A DNA stretch of 64,000 nucleotides from Spirilliplanes yamanashiensis. Its GTDB lineage: Bacteria > Actinomycetota > Actinomycetes > Mycobacteriales > Micromonosporaceae. Of the stretch, positions 34,349 to 41,771 are shown piece after piece. Where the stretch lies: the NCBI RefSeq assembly GCF_016863475.1, contig NZ_BOOY01000022.1, forward strand, positions 88,058 to 152,057, in the 5' to 3' direction. The notes under the pieces are model-generated. The model did not search any database. It saw only the letters and a program-made list of their open reading frames with translations, and had not been told where the DNA came from. The position numbers were made by a program, and so were the translations under genes. Within the stretch, counting starts at the first letter, position 1. Each line of letters starts with the position of its first letter.

Positions 34349-35239
34349 CTACGCCGCGGCGGCCCGCGCGCGGCGCCGCCGCTCGTACAGCGCGATGCCG
34401 ATCGCGACCCCCACGCCCACGCTCAGCGCCGCCGCCGTGATCGGCACCGCCGGCTTCTCGCGCAGCCGCCGGCCCGCCGGCACCGGGTGCCGGAACTCCA
34501 GGATCGGCCACCCCTGCTCCACCGCCGTGCGCCGCAACAGCCGGTCCGGGTTCACCGCCGTCGGGTGCCCCACGCACTCCAGCAGCGGCAGGTCACTGCT
34601 CGAATCCGAGTACGCGTAGCAGTCGCGCAGGTCGTACCCGCGCTCCTTCGCCATCGCCGTGACGCCCTCGACCTTGTTCGGCCCGGCCGCGTAGAACTCC
34701 ACCTCGCCCGAGTACCGCCCGTCGACGATGCCCATCCGCGTGGCGATCACGTCCGTCACCCCGAGCAGCACCCCGATCGGCCGGACCATCTCCTCGCCGG
34801 ACGCCGACACCAGCACCACGTCCCGCCCGGCGGCCTGGTGCTCGCCGATCAGGATCGCGGCCTCCGCGTACACGTACGGGTTGATCAGCTCGTGCAGGGT
34901 CTCCGCCACGATCTGGCTGACCTGCTCGACCGGCCAGCCCCGGCACAGCGCGGCCAGGTAGTCGCGGGTGCGCGCCATCGTCTGCTCGTCCGTGCCACCC
35001 AGCCGGAACATCAGCTGGGCGTACGCCGACTTCACCACGTCGCGCCGGGTGATCAGGCCGTCCTTGTAGAACGGACGGCCGAACGCCAGGGCACTGGACT
35101 TGGCGATGACGGTCTTGTCGAGGTCGAAGAACGCGGCACTGGGGCCCACGCCGCGAAAGTGTAGCCGCAGGACGCTCGCGACACGGCCCGCGACCTGCGC
35201 GGACACCTGCCCGAACGGTCGCGTTGCGTGGCTGTTCAT
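34349..35239 (-). CDS. HAD-IB family phosphatase with C-terminal membrane helix
   Basis: 296 residues from the ATG at 35239; a GTG two codons earlier is possible. The HAD nucleophile motif FFDLDKTVI gives Asp39 and Asp41. Motif II is VLVSASGEEM and motif IV is AYSDSSSDLPLLE. The all-helical cap between motifs is typical of the HAD-IB (SerB/CicA-like) class. A hydrophobic helix near the C-terminus (ITAAALSVGVGVAIGIALY) ends in an Arg-rich tail, so it is probably a tail-anchored cytoplasmic phosphatase. The substrate is unknown; serine-phosphate, lysophospholipid and terpenoid substrates occur in the class. Confidence 0.88.
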   Translation of the reverse strand: MNSHATRPFGQVSAQVAGRVASVLRLHFRGVGPSAAFFDLDKTVIAKSSALAFGRPFYKDGLITRRDVVKSAYAQLMFRLGGTDEQTMARTRDYLAALCRGWPVEQVSQIVAETLHELINPYVYAEAAILIGEHQAAGRDVVLVSASGEEMVRPIGVLLGVTDVIATRMGIVDGRYSGEVEFYAAGPNKVEGVTAMAKERGYDLRDCYAYSDSSSDLPLLECVGHPTAVNPDRLLRRTAVEQGWPILEFRHPVPAGRRLREKPAVPITAAALSVGVGVAIGIALYERRRRARAAAA

Positions 35240-35409
35240 GGGCACAGAGTGGTGAACGGCGTGTCGTGGGCCTCGACGTCCGCAATGGGCTCAGGCATGC
35301 TTGAGTTACGACACGCATTCACGTTGCCGTGTCCACGAGGCCCTCGGTGGTCGCACCCCCCGTGACCACCGGGCGAATCCGGCTCGACCCCCCCGGAGCC
35401 GGATTCACA

Positions 35410-35443
35410 GACGACCCCCGTCATCCCCCCGACGGGGGTCGTC
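35410..35443. other. Strong hairpin at the 5' edge of the truncated HAD gene
   Basis: A perfect 13-bp inverted repeat (35410-35422 with 35431-35443, loop 8) stands immediately upstream of where HAD homology begins. A second, shorter dyad (GGTGGTC/GACCACC, about 35346-35370) lies upstream. The first looks like a transcription terminator placed in front of the truncated gene. Confidence 0.6.
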
Positions 35444-35455
35444 CCCCACTCCGGC

Positions 35456-36055
35456 CCGGACGGGCTGCGCGCCGCGGGCGCCGAGCCGCCCGGGCACGTC
35501 GCCGCGGAGCCGGACCCGCTGGCGGTCCTCCGGTGGGCCGGCGCCGCGGGCGGGACCGAGCTGACGATCGTGGCCGAGGAGCGGCTGTGCGTGCTCGAAC
35601 TGCGGGCCGTGCGGTCCGCGACGCCGACGCCGGGGGGTCACGACGTGCTGCGGGCGGCGCGGGCGGCGGGTGTGCCGGTCGCCGTCGTCAGCAACAACTC
35701 CGGTGGGGCGATCGAGGCGTACCTGACGGCGCACGGCCTGCGCGAGCATGTCGGCGCGGTCGTCGGCCGGCCGTGGGCGCGGCCGGAGCTGATGAAGCCC
35801 GACCCGGGGGTCGTGCTGGCGGCGGTGCGGGCCGTCGGCGGGGACGCCGCGGCCTGCGTGCTGGTCGGGGACTCGGCGAGCGACATCGCGGCGGCGCGGG
35901 CGGCCGGGGTGCGGGTCGTGGGGCACGCGAACCGATCGCGGAAGGTCGTGCCGTTCGCCGTCGCCGACGCGGTGGTCACGACGATGGCGGACGTGGCGGG
36001 CGCGCTGGCCGAGGCCGCCCGGCGTCGCGGCCGTGGTGCGCCCGCGGCTCGGTGA
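35456..36055 (+). pseudogene. HAD hydrolase lacking its N-terminal nucleophile motif
   Basis: The frame shows phosphoglycolate-phosphatase-like sequence from about 35456 (DGLRAAGAEPPGHVAAEPDP) through VAVVSNNSGGAIEAYL (motif II), LMKPDPGVVLAAV (motif III) and VLVGDSASDIAAARAAG (motif IV). Related proteins begin 25-40 residues earlier with the Asp nucleophile motif DFDGPV or similar; here the frame upstream is unrelated Pro-rich sequence closed by a stop at 35363-35365. The first usable start in frame is GTG at 35570, which would remove still more. Without the nucleophile it cannot act as a normal HAD phosphatase. A frameshift or sequencing error cannot be excluded, but I see no DxD motif in the other frames just upstream. 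Confidence 0.7.
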
Positions 36056-36066
36056 GCCGCGGGCGC
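36038..36066. terminator. Bidirectional hairpin between HAD relic and CAP gene
   Basis: A perfect 13-bp inverted repeat (36038-36050 with 36054-36066, 3-base loop) overlaps the stop codon of the HAD relic and lies 15 bases past the CAP-gene stop on the opposite strand. Confidence 0.8.
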
Positions 36067-36080
36067 CTCGGGCAGCCGGG

Positions 36081-37052
36081 TCAGGGCCTCGATCCGAAGA
36101 CCTGCGTCCAGTACAGGGTGCCGTCGGACGACTTCGCCACGCCGACCCCGATGTCCTCGTAGTCGCACTCGAGGATGTTGGCCTTGTGGCCGGCGCTGCC
36201 CATCCAGCCGGCCACCACGCTCGTCGCGCTGGTGTATCCGGCGGCGACGTTCTCCGCGAGGCCGTTCCAGCGGTAGCCCTCCGCGGTGACGCGGTCGCCC
36301 ATGTCGGCCTCGCCGGGCAGGCGGTGGGACATCTTGTCGTGGACGGCCTGCAAATCGGAGTGCTTCTGCGCGGCCGCCTGCAGCCCGGGGTCGGCGGTCA
36401 GCGCCGGGCAGGCGGGGTCGGCCTTGGCCCGCTCGGCGTTGGTCAGGCGGGTCACCTCGGCGATGACCGCCGCGTCGCCGGCCGGCGGGGTGACGGGCGG
36501 CTGGGTGGGCGGCTGCGTCGTGGTCGGCGGCGGGGGCGGCGGGGTGGTGCCGTCGCCGGGCAGCGTCCACGTCTGGTTGGCGGCCCCGGTGCAGGTCCAG
36601 ATGATCAGGCGGGTGCCGTTCGCGGAGTTGTGGCCGCTGGCGTCGAGGCACTTGCCGGACTGGGGGTTGACCAGGCTGCCCTCGCCGGCGGTCCACTTCT
36701 GCGCCCCGGTGCCGTTGCAGTCGTACAGCTGCACGAGGGTGCCGTCGGCGGTGCCGCTGCGGTTCACGTCGAGGCACTTGCCGAGGGCGCGGATGCTGTC
36801 GTCGGAGTTTCCGACCGTCCAGTTCTGGGCGCCGGTGCCGTTGCAGGTGTAGAGCTGGATGGCCGTGCCGTTGGCGGTGCGGGCGCCGGACACGTCGACG
36901 CACTGGCCGGCGAGGCCGGTGATGCGGCCGGCGGTGGCCGCCATGGCGTTGGTGACACCGAGCACGCCCAGGGCGCCGACGACGGCGCTGCAGACCAGGA
37001 TCGCGAGGGTTCTGGGCCGCACGCGGCGCCGGGGCTCGGGTGTGGCAGTCAT
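36081..37052 (-). CDS. Secreted ricin-B lectin plus CAP-domain protein
   Basis: 323 residues. A signal peptide covers about 1-38 (RTLAILVCSAVVGALGVLGV, then NAMA). A ricin-type beta-trefoil spans about 42-165 with three QxW repeats (QNW, QKW, QTW). A Pro/Thr linker covers about 168-190. A CAP/SCP domain fills 192-323 (LTNAERAKADPACPALTADP, HKMS-like HDKMSHRLPGEADMGDR, WNGLAENVA, GWMGSAGHKANIL). It is probably a carbohydrate-binding extracellular protein; bacterial CAP domains are poorly understood. The gene is monocistronic. Confidence 0.92.
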   Translation of the reverse strand: MTATPEPRRRVRPRTLAILVCSAVVGALGVLGVTNAMAATAGRITGLAGQCVDVSGARTANGTAIQLYTCNGTGAQNWTVGNSDDSIRALGKCLDVNRSGTADGTLVQLYDCNGTGAQKWTAGEGSLVNPQSGKCLDASGHNSANGTRLIIWTCTGAANQTWTLPGDGTTPPPPPPTTTQPPTQPPVTPPAGDAAVIAEVTRLTNAERAKADPACPALTADPGLQAAAQKHSDLQAVHDKMSHRLPGEADMGDRVTAEGYRWNGLAENVAAGYTSATSVVAGWMGSAGHKANILECDYEDIGVGVAKSSDGTLYWTQVFGSRP

Positions 37053-37176
37053 GGGGATTCCTCAGTTCGCGCTGTCGACGGCGCCGGTGGGGGAGACGCC
37101 TGGCGGAGACGTGCAGCGTGAACTTAGACCGCCGGTGGGGCTTATGGCCGGTTGAGGGATCGAAGTTAAGCGACTC

Positions 37177-37950
37177 CTAAGAGGCCGGGCGGCGGGTCAG
37201 CACCTGCGGGCCGGAGGGCGTGACGGCGACCGTGTGTTCGGAGTGGGCGGTGCGCGAGCCGTCGGCGGAGCGGATCGTCCAGCCGTCCTTGTCGTACGTG
37301 ATCTTGTCGGTGGACTGGCACAGCCAGGGCTCGATGGCGATGGTGAGGCCGGGGGTGAGTTTCATGCCGCGGCCGGGGCGGCCGTCGTTGGAGACGTGCG
37401 GGGCCTCGTGCATGGTGCGGCCGATGCCGTGGCCGCCGAACTCGCCGTTGACCGAGTAGCCGTAGGAGTGGGCGACGGCGCCGATCGCGGCGGACACGTC
37501 GTCGAGGCGGCCGCCGGGCTGGGCGGCGGCGATGCCGGCCTCCAGGGCGACCTCGGTGGCCTCGATGAGCTTCAGGTCGGCCGGGTCCGGGGTGCCCACG
37601 ACGAACGACAGGGCCGAGTCGGCGACCCAGCCGTCGATGCCGAGGGCCATGTCGATGCTGAGCAGGTCGCCGTCGCGCAGGACGTAGTCGTGCGGCAGCC
37701 CGTGCAGGACGGCGTCGTTGACCGACAGGCACAGCACGTTGCGGAACGGGCCGCGGCCGAACGACGGGGAGTAGTCCCAGTAGCAGGACTCGGCGCCGCG
37801 CTGCTTGATGCGGTCCCGCGCGTGGTGTTCGAGGTCCAGCAGGTTGACGCCGACCGCGGCGAGGCCGTTCAGCTCGGCGAGCAGCTCGCCGACGAACTGG
37901 CCGGCCACGGCCATCCGGCCGATCTCCTCGGCGCTCTTGAGCTCGATCAC
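37177..37950 (-). CDS. map: Type I methionine aminopeptidase
   Basis: 257 residues from the GTG at 37950, which starts MIELKSAEEIGRM like other type I enzymes and has GGGAGG 5-6 bases upstream. The ATG six codons earlier lies just 5' of that ribosome-binding site and is rejected. The metal ligands are visible: Asp pair in SIDMALGIDGWVADSA, His in GHGIGRTMHEAP, Glu in IAIEPW and Glu in HSEHTVAV. It removes N-terminal Met from nascent proteins. It is transcribed divergently from the XRE gene over a palindrome. It may be a secondary map gene, since actinomycetes often have several. Confidence 0.95.
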   Translation of the reverse strand: MIELKSAEEIGRMAVAGQFVGELLAELNGLAAVGVNLLDLEHHARDRIKQRGAESCYWDYSPSFGRGPFRNVLCLSVNDAVLHGLPHDYVLRDGDLLSIDMALGIDGWVADSALSFVVGTPDPADLKLIEATEVALEAGIAAAQPGGRLDDVSAAIGAVAHSYGYSVNGEFGGHGIGRTMHEAPHVSNDGRPGRGMKLTPGLTIAIEPWLCQSTDKITYDKDGWTIRSADGSRTAHSEHTVAVTPSGPQVLTRRPAS

Positions 37951-37972
37951 GACAGCCTCCCTCTCCATGTGC

Positions 37973-37986
37973 GGTATTTTTATACC
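37973..37986. promoter_or_regulatory. AT-rich palindrome in the map/XRE divergent promoter
   Basis: GGTATTTTTATACC has five-base arms (37973-37977 and 37982-37986) around TTTT. It is the most AT-rich spot for kilobases and lies just upstream of map and 38 bases before the XRE gene. It is a likely operator for the divergent XRE regulator, or the -10 region of map (TATAAAAAT on the minus strand). Confidence 0.6.
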
Positions 37987-38012
37987 ACGCCGGATCGGAC
38001 GTCCCGGAGGGC

Positions 38013-38025
38013 TATCCTGCTCGCA
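38013..38025 (+). promoter_or_regulatory. Probable leaderless promoter of the XRE gene
   Basis: TATCCT (38013-38018) lies 6 bases before the ATG at 38025, which would place transcription start at the start codon. The GGAGG at about 38006-38010 is too far from the ATG to act as a ribosome-binding site. Confidence 0.5.
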
Positions 38026-38291
38026 TGGTGCGCCAACCACTGACCGCCGAGCAGATCGCCGCGGGCCGGCGCCTCGGCACCGCGCTGCGGGCCGCCCGGG
38101 CCGGGCGCAGCCTCGTCGAGGTCGCCCTGGCGGCGGGCATCTCGCCCGAGACGCTGCGCAAGATCGAGGCGGGACGCCTGCCCGCGCCGGCGTTCGGCAC
38201 GGTGGTCTGCCTCAGCCAGGCCCTCGACGTCCCGCTCGGCGACCTGGCCGACGTGTGGCTGGCCGACATGCGCACCCGCCAGGCGTCGTAG
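38025..38291 (+). CDS. XRE-family helix-turn-helix regulator
   Basis: 88 residues. The helix-turn-helix is SLVEVALAAGISPETLRKIEAGRLPAPAFGT, followed by the usual VVCLSQALDVPLGDLADVW. There is no effector domain. Its divergent position next to map, across the GGTATTTTTATACC dyad, suggests it controls map and itself. Pairing of an XRE protein with map recurs in actinobacteria to my knowledge. Confidence 0.88.
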   Translation: MVRQPLTAEQIAAGRRLGTALRAARAGRSLVEVALAAGISPETLRKIEAGRLPAPAFGTVVCLSQALDVPLGDLADVWLADMRTRQAS

Positions 38292-38303
38292 CGGGCGGCA
38301 CCC

Positions 38304-38828
38304 GTGCGTCCGCCGCCGACCGTCCGGCCCGCCCGGGTCGGCGACGTCGCGCGGATGGCGGCCGTGATCGTGCGGTGCTGGCGGGAGACGTACCGGGGGG
38401 TCGTGCCGGACGCCGTCCTCGACGACCCGGGCTTCGAGGCCGCCCGGCGGCGGTTCTGGACCGCCGCGCTGACCGACGAGCGGTACCGGGCGAACCGGGT
38501 GGCCGTCGCCGAGCGGGACGGCGAGGTGGTCGGCGTCGCCATGTCGGGCCCGCCGCTGGACGCCGGGGCGACGTGGACCCGGCAGCTGTACGTCCTCTAC
38601 GTGCTGGCGGCCCACCACGGCACCGGCGCCGGGCCCGCGCTGCTGGCGGCGGTCGTCGAGCCCGGTGAGCCGGTGGCGCTGTGGGTGGCCGACCCCAATC
38701 CGCGCGCCCAGGCCTTCTACCGCAGGCACGGGTTCGTCGCCGACGGCGCCGTGCAGGTCGAGGACGGGGTGCGCGAGATCCGGATGGTCAGGACTCCGGC
38801 AGCTCGCGCATCGTCGCGATCGGGCTGA
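38304..38828 (+). CDS. GNAT N-acetyltransferase
   Basis: 174 residues from the GTG at 38304, 12 bases after the XRE stop. Acetyl-CoA-binding elements are LYVLYVLAAHHGTGAGPALLAAVV (motif A) and NPRAQAFYRRHGFVADG (motif B). It opens with VRPARVGDVARMAAV like other single-domain GNATs. The substrate is unknown. The last 41 bases overlap the 3' end of the convergent MFS gene. Confidence 0.85.
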   Translation: MRPPPTVRPARVGDVARMAAVIVRCWRETYRGVVPDAVLDDPGFEAARRRFWTAALTDERYRANRVAVAERDGEVVGVAMSGPPLDAGATWTRQLYVLYVLAAHHGTGAGPALLAAVVEPGEPVALWVADPNPRAQAFYRRHGFVADGAVQVEDGVREIRMVRTPAARASSRSG

Positions 38829-40050
38829 ACAGCACCCACAGCGTGCCGGCGACCGCGCCGATCGTGGCGATCCACAGGGCCGGCAGCACGCCCAGCGCCG
38901 TGCCCAGCGCGCCGCCGATCAGGGCGCCGATCGGCCGGATGCCGTAGTTGACCGTGCGCTTGGCGCCCTGCACCAGGGCCAGCATGGAGTCCGGGGTGGC
39001 GGCGGTCTGGATGGAGCCCGCCGTGATGTCCAGCATCATCACGCCGAGCGCGGACAGGAACTCCGAGATCAGCAGCAGCGTGAGGACGACCGGCATGGAC
39101 GTGCCGTCGGCGAGCGGGACGAGGATCAGCGGGGCCGGGAAGACGACGAACCCGGCGACCAGCGTCGGGCCGATGCCGAACCGGCGCGCGACGCGGCTCG
39201 TGACGACCGCGCCGAGCAGGCCGCCGACGGAGCCCGCGCCGATGATGATGCCCAGGGTGCCGGGGGTGACGCCGAGGTCGGTGGTCACGTACAGCACGAA
39301 CAGCGCGGCGAAGATGTAGTTGAAGAGGTTGAGCGTCGTGGTGCCGAGCAGCAGCGAGCGCAGGACGGCGGAGCGCACCACGAAGCGCAGCCCGGCGCCC
39401 AGGCCGAGGCCCTCGCGGGTCTCGACGGGGCGCTCGACCGGCTTGATGCGGGTGAGGAACAGGGCCGAGGCCAGATAGGACAGCACGTCGGCGAGCAGCG
39501 CGACCGGGGCGGTGAGCCACTGCACCAGGACGCCGCCGACGCTGGGCCCGGCCACGTACGACATGGCCCGGCTGCCGTTGACGAGGCTGTTGGCGTCGAC
39601 GTAGTCGGGGCGGCGCACCAGCGACACGAACAGGCTGCTGTGCGCCACCTCGAAGAACATGGCCAGGGTGCCGGCGGCGAACGCGAACACGTACAGGTAC
39701 GGCAGCGTGAGCAGGTCGGCCCAGGCGAGCAGCGGCACCGACAGCAGCAGGGCGGCGCGGCCCAGGTCGGCGGCGATCATGATGTGCCGCTTGTGCGGGA
39801 ACCGGTCGACCCAGGCGCCCGCGATGAGCGAGAACACCAGGTTGGGGACGAGCGCGGCGGCCGTCAGGTAGCCCATCTCGGCGGGGCCGGCGCCGACCGT
39901 GAGCACCGCGAGCAGCGGGATGGCGAGCAGGGTGATCTGGTCGCCGAACATCGAGACGGTCTGCGCGGACCAGTAGCGCCGGAACGTGGTCTCGCGCAGC
40001 AGCCGGGGCACGAGGCGCCGCCGGCCGGGCGGCGTGAGCGTGTCAGTCAC
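38788..40050 (-). CDS. MFS transporter
   Basis: 420 residues with about 10-12 hydrophobic helices. RYWSAQTVSMFGDQITLLAIPLLA and DRFPHKRHIMIAADLGRAALL are typical of the actinobacterial efflux group of the major facilitator superfamily. It overlaps the end of the upstream winged-helix regulator gene by 8 bases, so the two form an operon in which the regulator probably controls the pump. The substrate is unknown. Confidence 0.9.
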   Translation of the reverse strand: MTDTLTPPGRRRLVPRLLRETTFRRYWSAQTVSMFGDQITLLAIPLLAVLTVGAGPAEMGYLTAAALVPNLVFSLIAGAWVDRFPHKRHIMIAADLGRAALLLSVPLLAWADLLTLPYLYVFAFAAGTLAMFFEVAHSSLFVSLVRRPDYVDANSLVNGSRAMSYVAGPSVGGVLVQWLTAPVALLADVLSYLASALFLTRIKPVERPVETREGLGLGAGLRFVVRSAVLRSLLLGTTTLNLFNYIFAALFVLYVTTDLGVTPGTLGIIIGAGSVGGLLGAVVTSRVARRFGIGPTLVAGFVVFPAPLILVPLADGTSMPVVLTLLLISEFLSALGVMMLDITAGSIQTAATPDSMLALVQGAKRTVNYGIRPIGALIGGALGTALGVLPALWIATIGAVAGTLWVLFSPIATMRELPES

Positions 40051-40618
40051 GGGGTGCCTCCACGGGGAACGTCAGCTCGACGGCGAGCACGGCGCGGGCG
40101 CCGGCGGGCCGGGCGGCCGGGTCGGTCTGCCGGTGGTCGTAGCGGGCGTACAGCGCGTCGATCTGGTCGTTGAGCTCGATGAGCTCGTCGGCGGTGACGT
40201 GCAGGACGCGGTCGCCGAAGCCGGCGGCCATGCGCCACTCGGTGGGCTCGGCGCCGCGGCGGGTCAGGTACTCCTCGGCGCGGCGCACGTAGTTGGCCAG
40301 GATGACGGCGTTGAGCTGGTCGGTCGCGGCGCGCATCTCCGGGTCGGGGGAGTCGTCGGCCCAGCTGGTGGACTGGGCGGTGGCCCGCCAGGGGCGTTCC
40401 CGGCCGTCGCCGGCGGGGGAGCGCTCGGCGAGGCCGTACTTGGCGAGCTGGCGCAGGTGGAACGAGCAGTTGGCGACGGCCTCGCCCAGCTCGGCGGCCG
40501 CCTGGGTGGCGGTCATAGGGCCCTCGCGGCGCAGCAGGCCGATGAGGCTCATCCGCAGGGGGTGCGCGTAGGCGCGCAGCGAGCGGGGGTCGGTCAGCTT
40601 CACCTGGCTCAGGGACAT
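40043..40618 (-). CDS. ArsR-type winged-helix regulator of the MFS gene
   Basis: 191 residues. The N-terminal winged helix (about 10-75) is LRAYAHPLRMSLIGLLRREGPMTATQAAAELGEAVANCSFHLRQLAKYGL. The C-terminal part is helical and has no metal-binding Cys/His cluster, so it is not a classic metal sensor. It is translated just ahead of the MFS gene with overlap. Three CTAAAG direct repeats just upstream of its start may be its operator. Confidence 0.87.
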   Translation of the reverse strand: MSLSQVKLTDPRSLRAYAHPLRMSLIGLLRREGPMTATQAAAELGEAVANCSFHLRQLAKYGLAERSPAGDGRERPWRATAQSTSWADDSPDPEMRAATDQLNAVILANYVRRAEEYLTRRGAEPTEWRMAAGFGDRVLHVTADELIELNDQIDALYARYDHRQTDPAARPAGARAVLAVELTFPVEAPRD

Positions 40619-40631
40619 ACCCTAGAGCATG

Positions 40632-40665
40632 CTTTAGAAAGAAAGCTTTAGCAAGATGTCTTTAG
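40632..40665. repeat. Three CTTTAG direct repeats with 14-base spacing
   Basis: CTTTAG occurs at 40632, 40646 and 40660, exactly 14 bases apart, in an AT-rich island between the ArsR-type gene start and the end of the nucleotidyltransferase gene (whose stop it spans). The helical-phase spacing is like an operator bound cooperatively by the winged-helix regulator. Confidence 0.7.
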
Positions 40666-41667
40666 GATGTCGTCGGTGATCGCCCGCAGCCGCGGCAGGA
40701 ACGCGCGCACGGCCGCCACCCGGGCCGCCAGGTCGCCCGCCGACCGGATCCCCAGGTCGGCCAGGCAGGCGGCGAGCGCCGGGCCGGCCGCCCCGCCGCC
40801 GGCCTGCGCGCAGCGCGCGAACGTCACCGCGATCCAGAACATCGCCTCCCGGTGCAGGCCGGCGTCCACCAGCTCCCGGCTGCCGTCGATCGCCACCGGC
40901 CGCGCCGCCGCCGTCAGGTCCGCGAGGAACGGCAGCGGCGCCGCCGGCGGCCCGGCCCGCAGTGCCTCCGCCGTGGCGTCGAACACCGGCGCCAGCGCGG
41001 CCAGGTGCGCGCGCACCCGGTCCGCGCCCGGGTCGCCGCCGTCCAGCAGCCGCAGCAGCGCCGCGTACTCCGGCGCGGTCAGGACCTCCCGGGCGGCCGC
41101 GTACCGGGTGCGGATCGTCGGGTTGCGGCCCGCCGCCGCGAGCGCCGCGTGGGCGGTCACCCCTGTGCCGAACAGCCACGCCTGCACGCGCACCGCCCAC
41201 GGCCGGTCCGCCGCGGCACCCGCCAGGTGCCGCTCGATCGTCGCGAGGGCGTCGTCGCGGCGCAGGCCGCGGGTCGCCGCGAAGCCCGCCGCCACCGCGG
41301 CGTGCAGGGCGCGCAGCTCGCCGCGCGGGTCGTCGAGGATCGCGCCCGCCCGCAGCGAGGGCGCCAGATGGTACGAGGCCAGCGCGGCCGCCGGGGCCGG
41401 CAGCGGCACGTGGCTGACGTCGAGCAGCACGCCGCCGTGGCGGAACTTGCCCGGGCCGCCCGGCGCGTCCGTGACCACCTTGACGTCGAGGTCGGAGGTC
41501 GCGGGCAGCGCCGCGCCGTCCGGGCGGCCCGCCGCCGAACCCGTAACGTACGCCCCCGCGTAGCCGGGCAGCGACCGCGCGTGGTCGCGCACCCAGGCCG
41601 CGGCGACGGCCCGCGCCGCCCCGACGGTCCCCCACGCAGGGTCCACGCTGGACACGGAATTGTTCAT
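40648..41667 (-). CDS. Nucleotidyltransferase-fold protein
   Basis: 339 residues. The minimal nucleotidyltransferase motif is present: YVTGSAAGRPD (Gly43-Ser44) followed by SDLDVKVVT (Asp59 and Asp61), and a third carboxylate may lie in GGVLLDVSHV. The rest is a helical substrate domain with several RxxA-rich helices. Such proteins include aminoglycoside-type and unknown-substrate nucleotidyltransferases; I cannot say which. The ATG has no strong Shine-Dalgarno. It lies upstream of the ArsR/MFS pair on the same strand. Confidence 0.78.
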   Translation of the reverse strand: MNNSVSSVDPAWGTVGAARAVAAAWVRDHARSLPGYAGAYVTGSAAGRPDGAALPATSDLDVKVVTDAPGGPGKFRHGGVLLDVSHVPLPAPAAALASYHLAPSLRAGAILDDPRGELRALHAAVAAGFAATRGLRRDDALATIERHLAGAAADRPWAVRVQAWLFGTGVTAHAALAAAGRNPTIRTRYAAAREVLTAPEYAALLRLLDGGDPGADRVRAHLAALAPVFDATAEALRAGPPAAPLPFLADLTAAARPVAIDGSRELVDAGLHREAMFWIAVTFARCAQAGGGAAGPALAACLADLGIRSAGDLAARVAAVRAFLPRLRAITDDILKTSC

Positions 41668-41771
41668 CGTTGTGACGCCTTTCCGGCATTGCCGACTTCA
41701 CGCCTGGGCCGAACGGCCGCCCGTCGCTACTATCCCCGGGCGGGCACACAGGAGACCTTCAGGCTGGGGCG

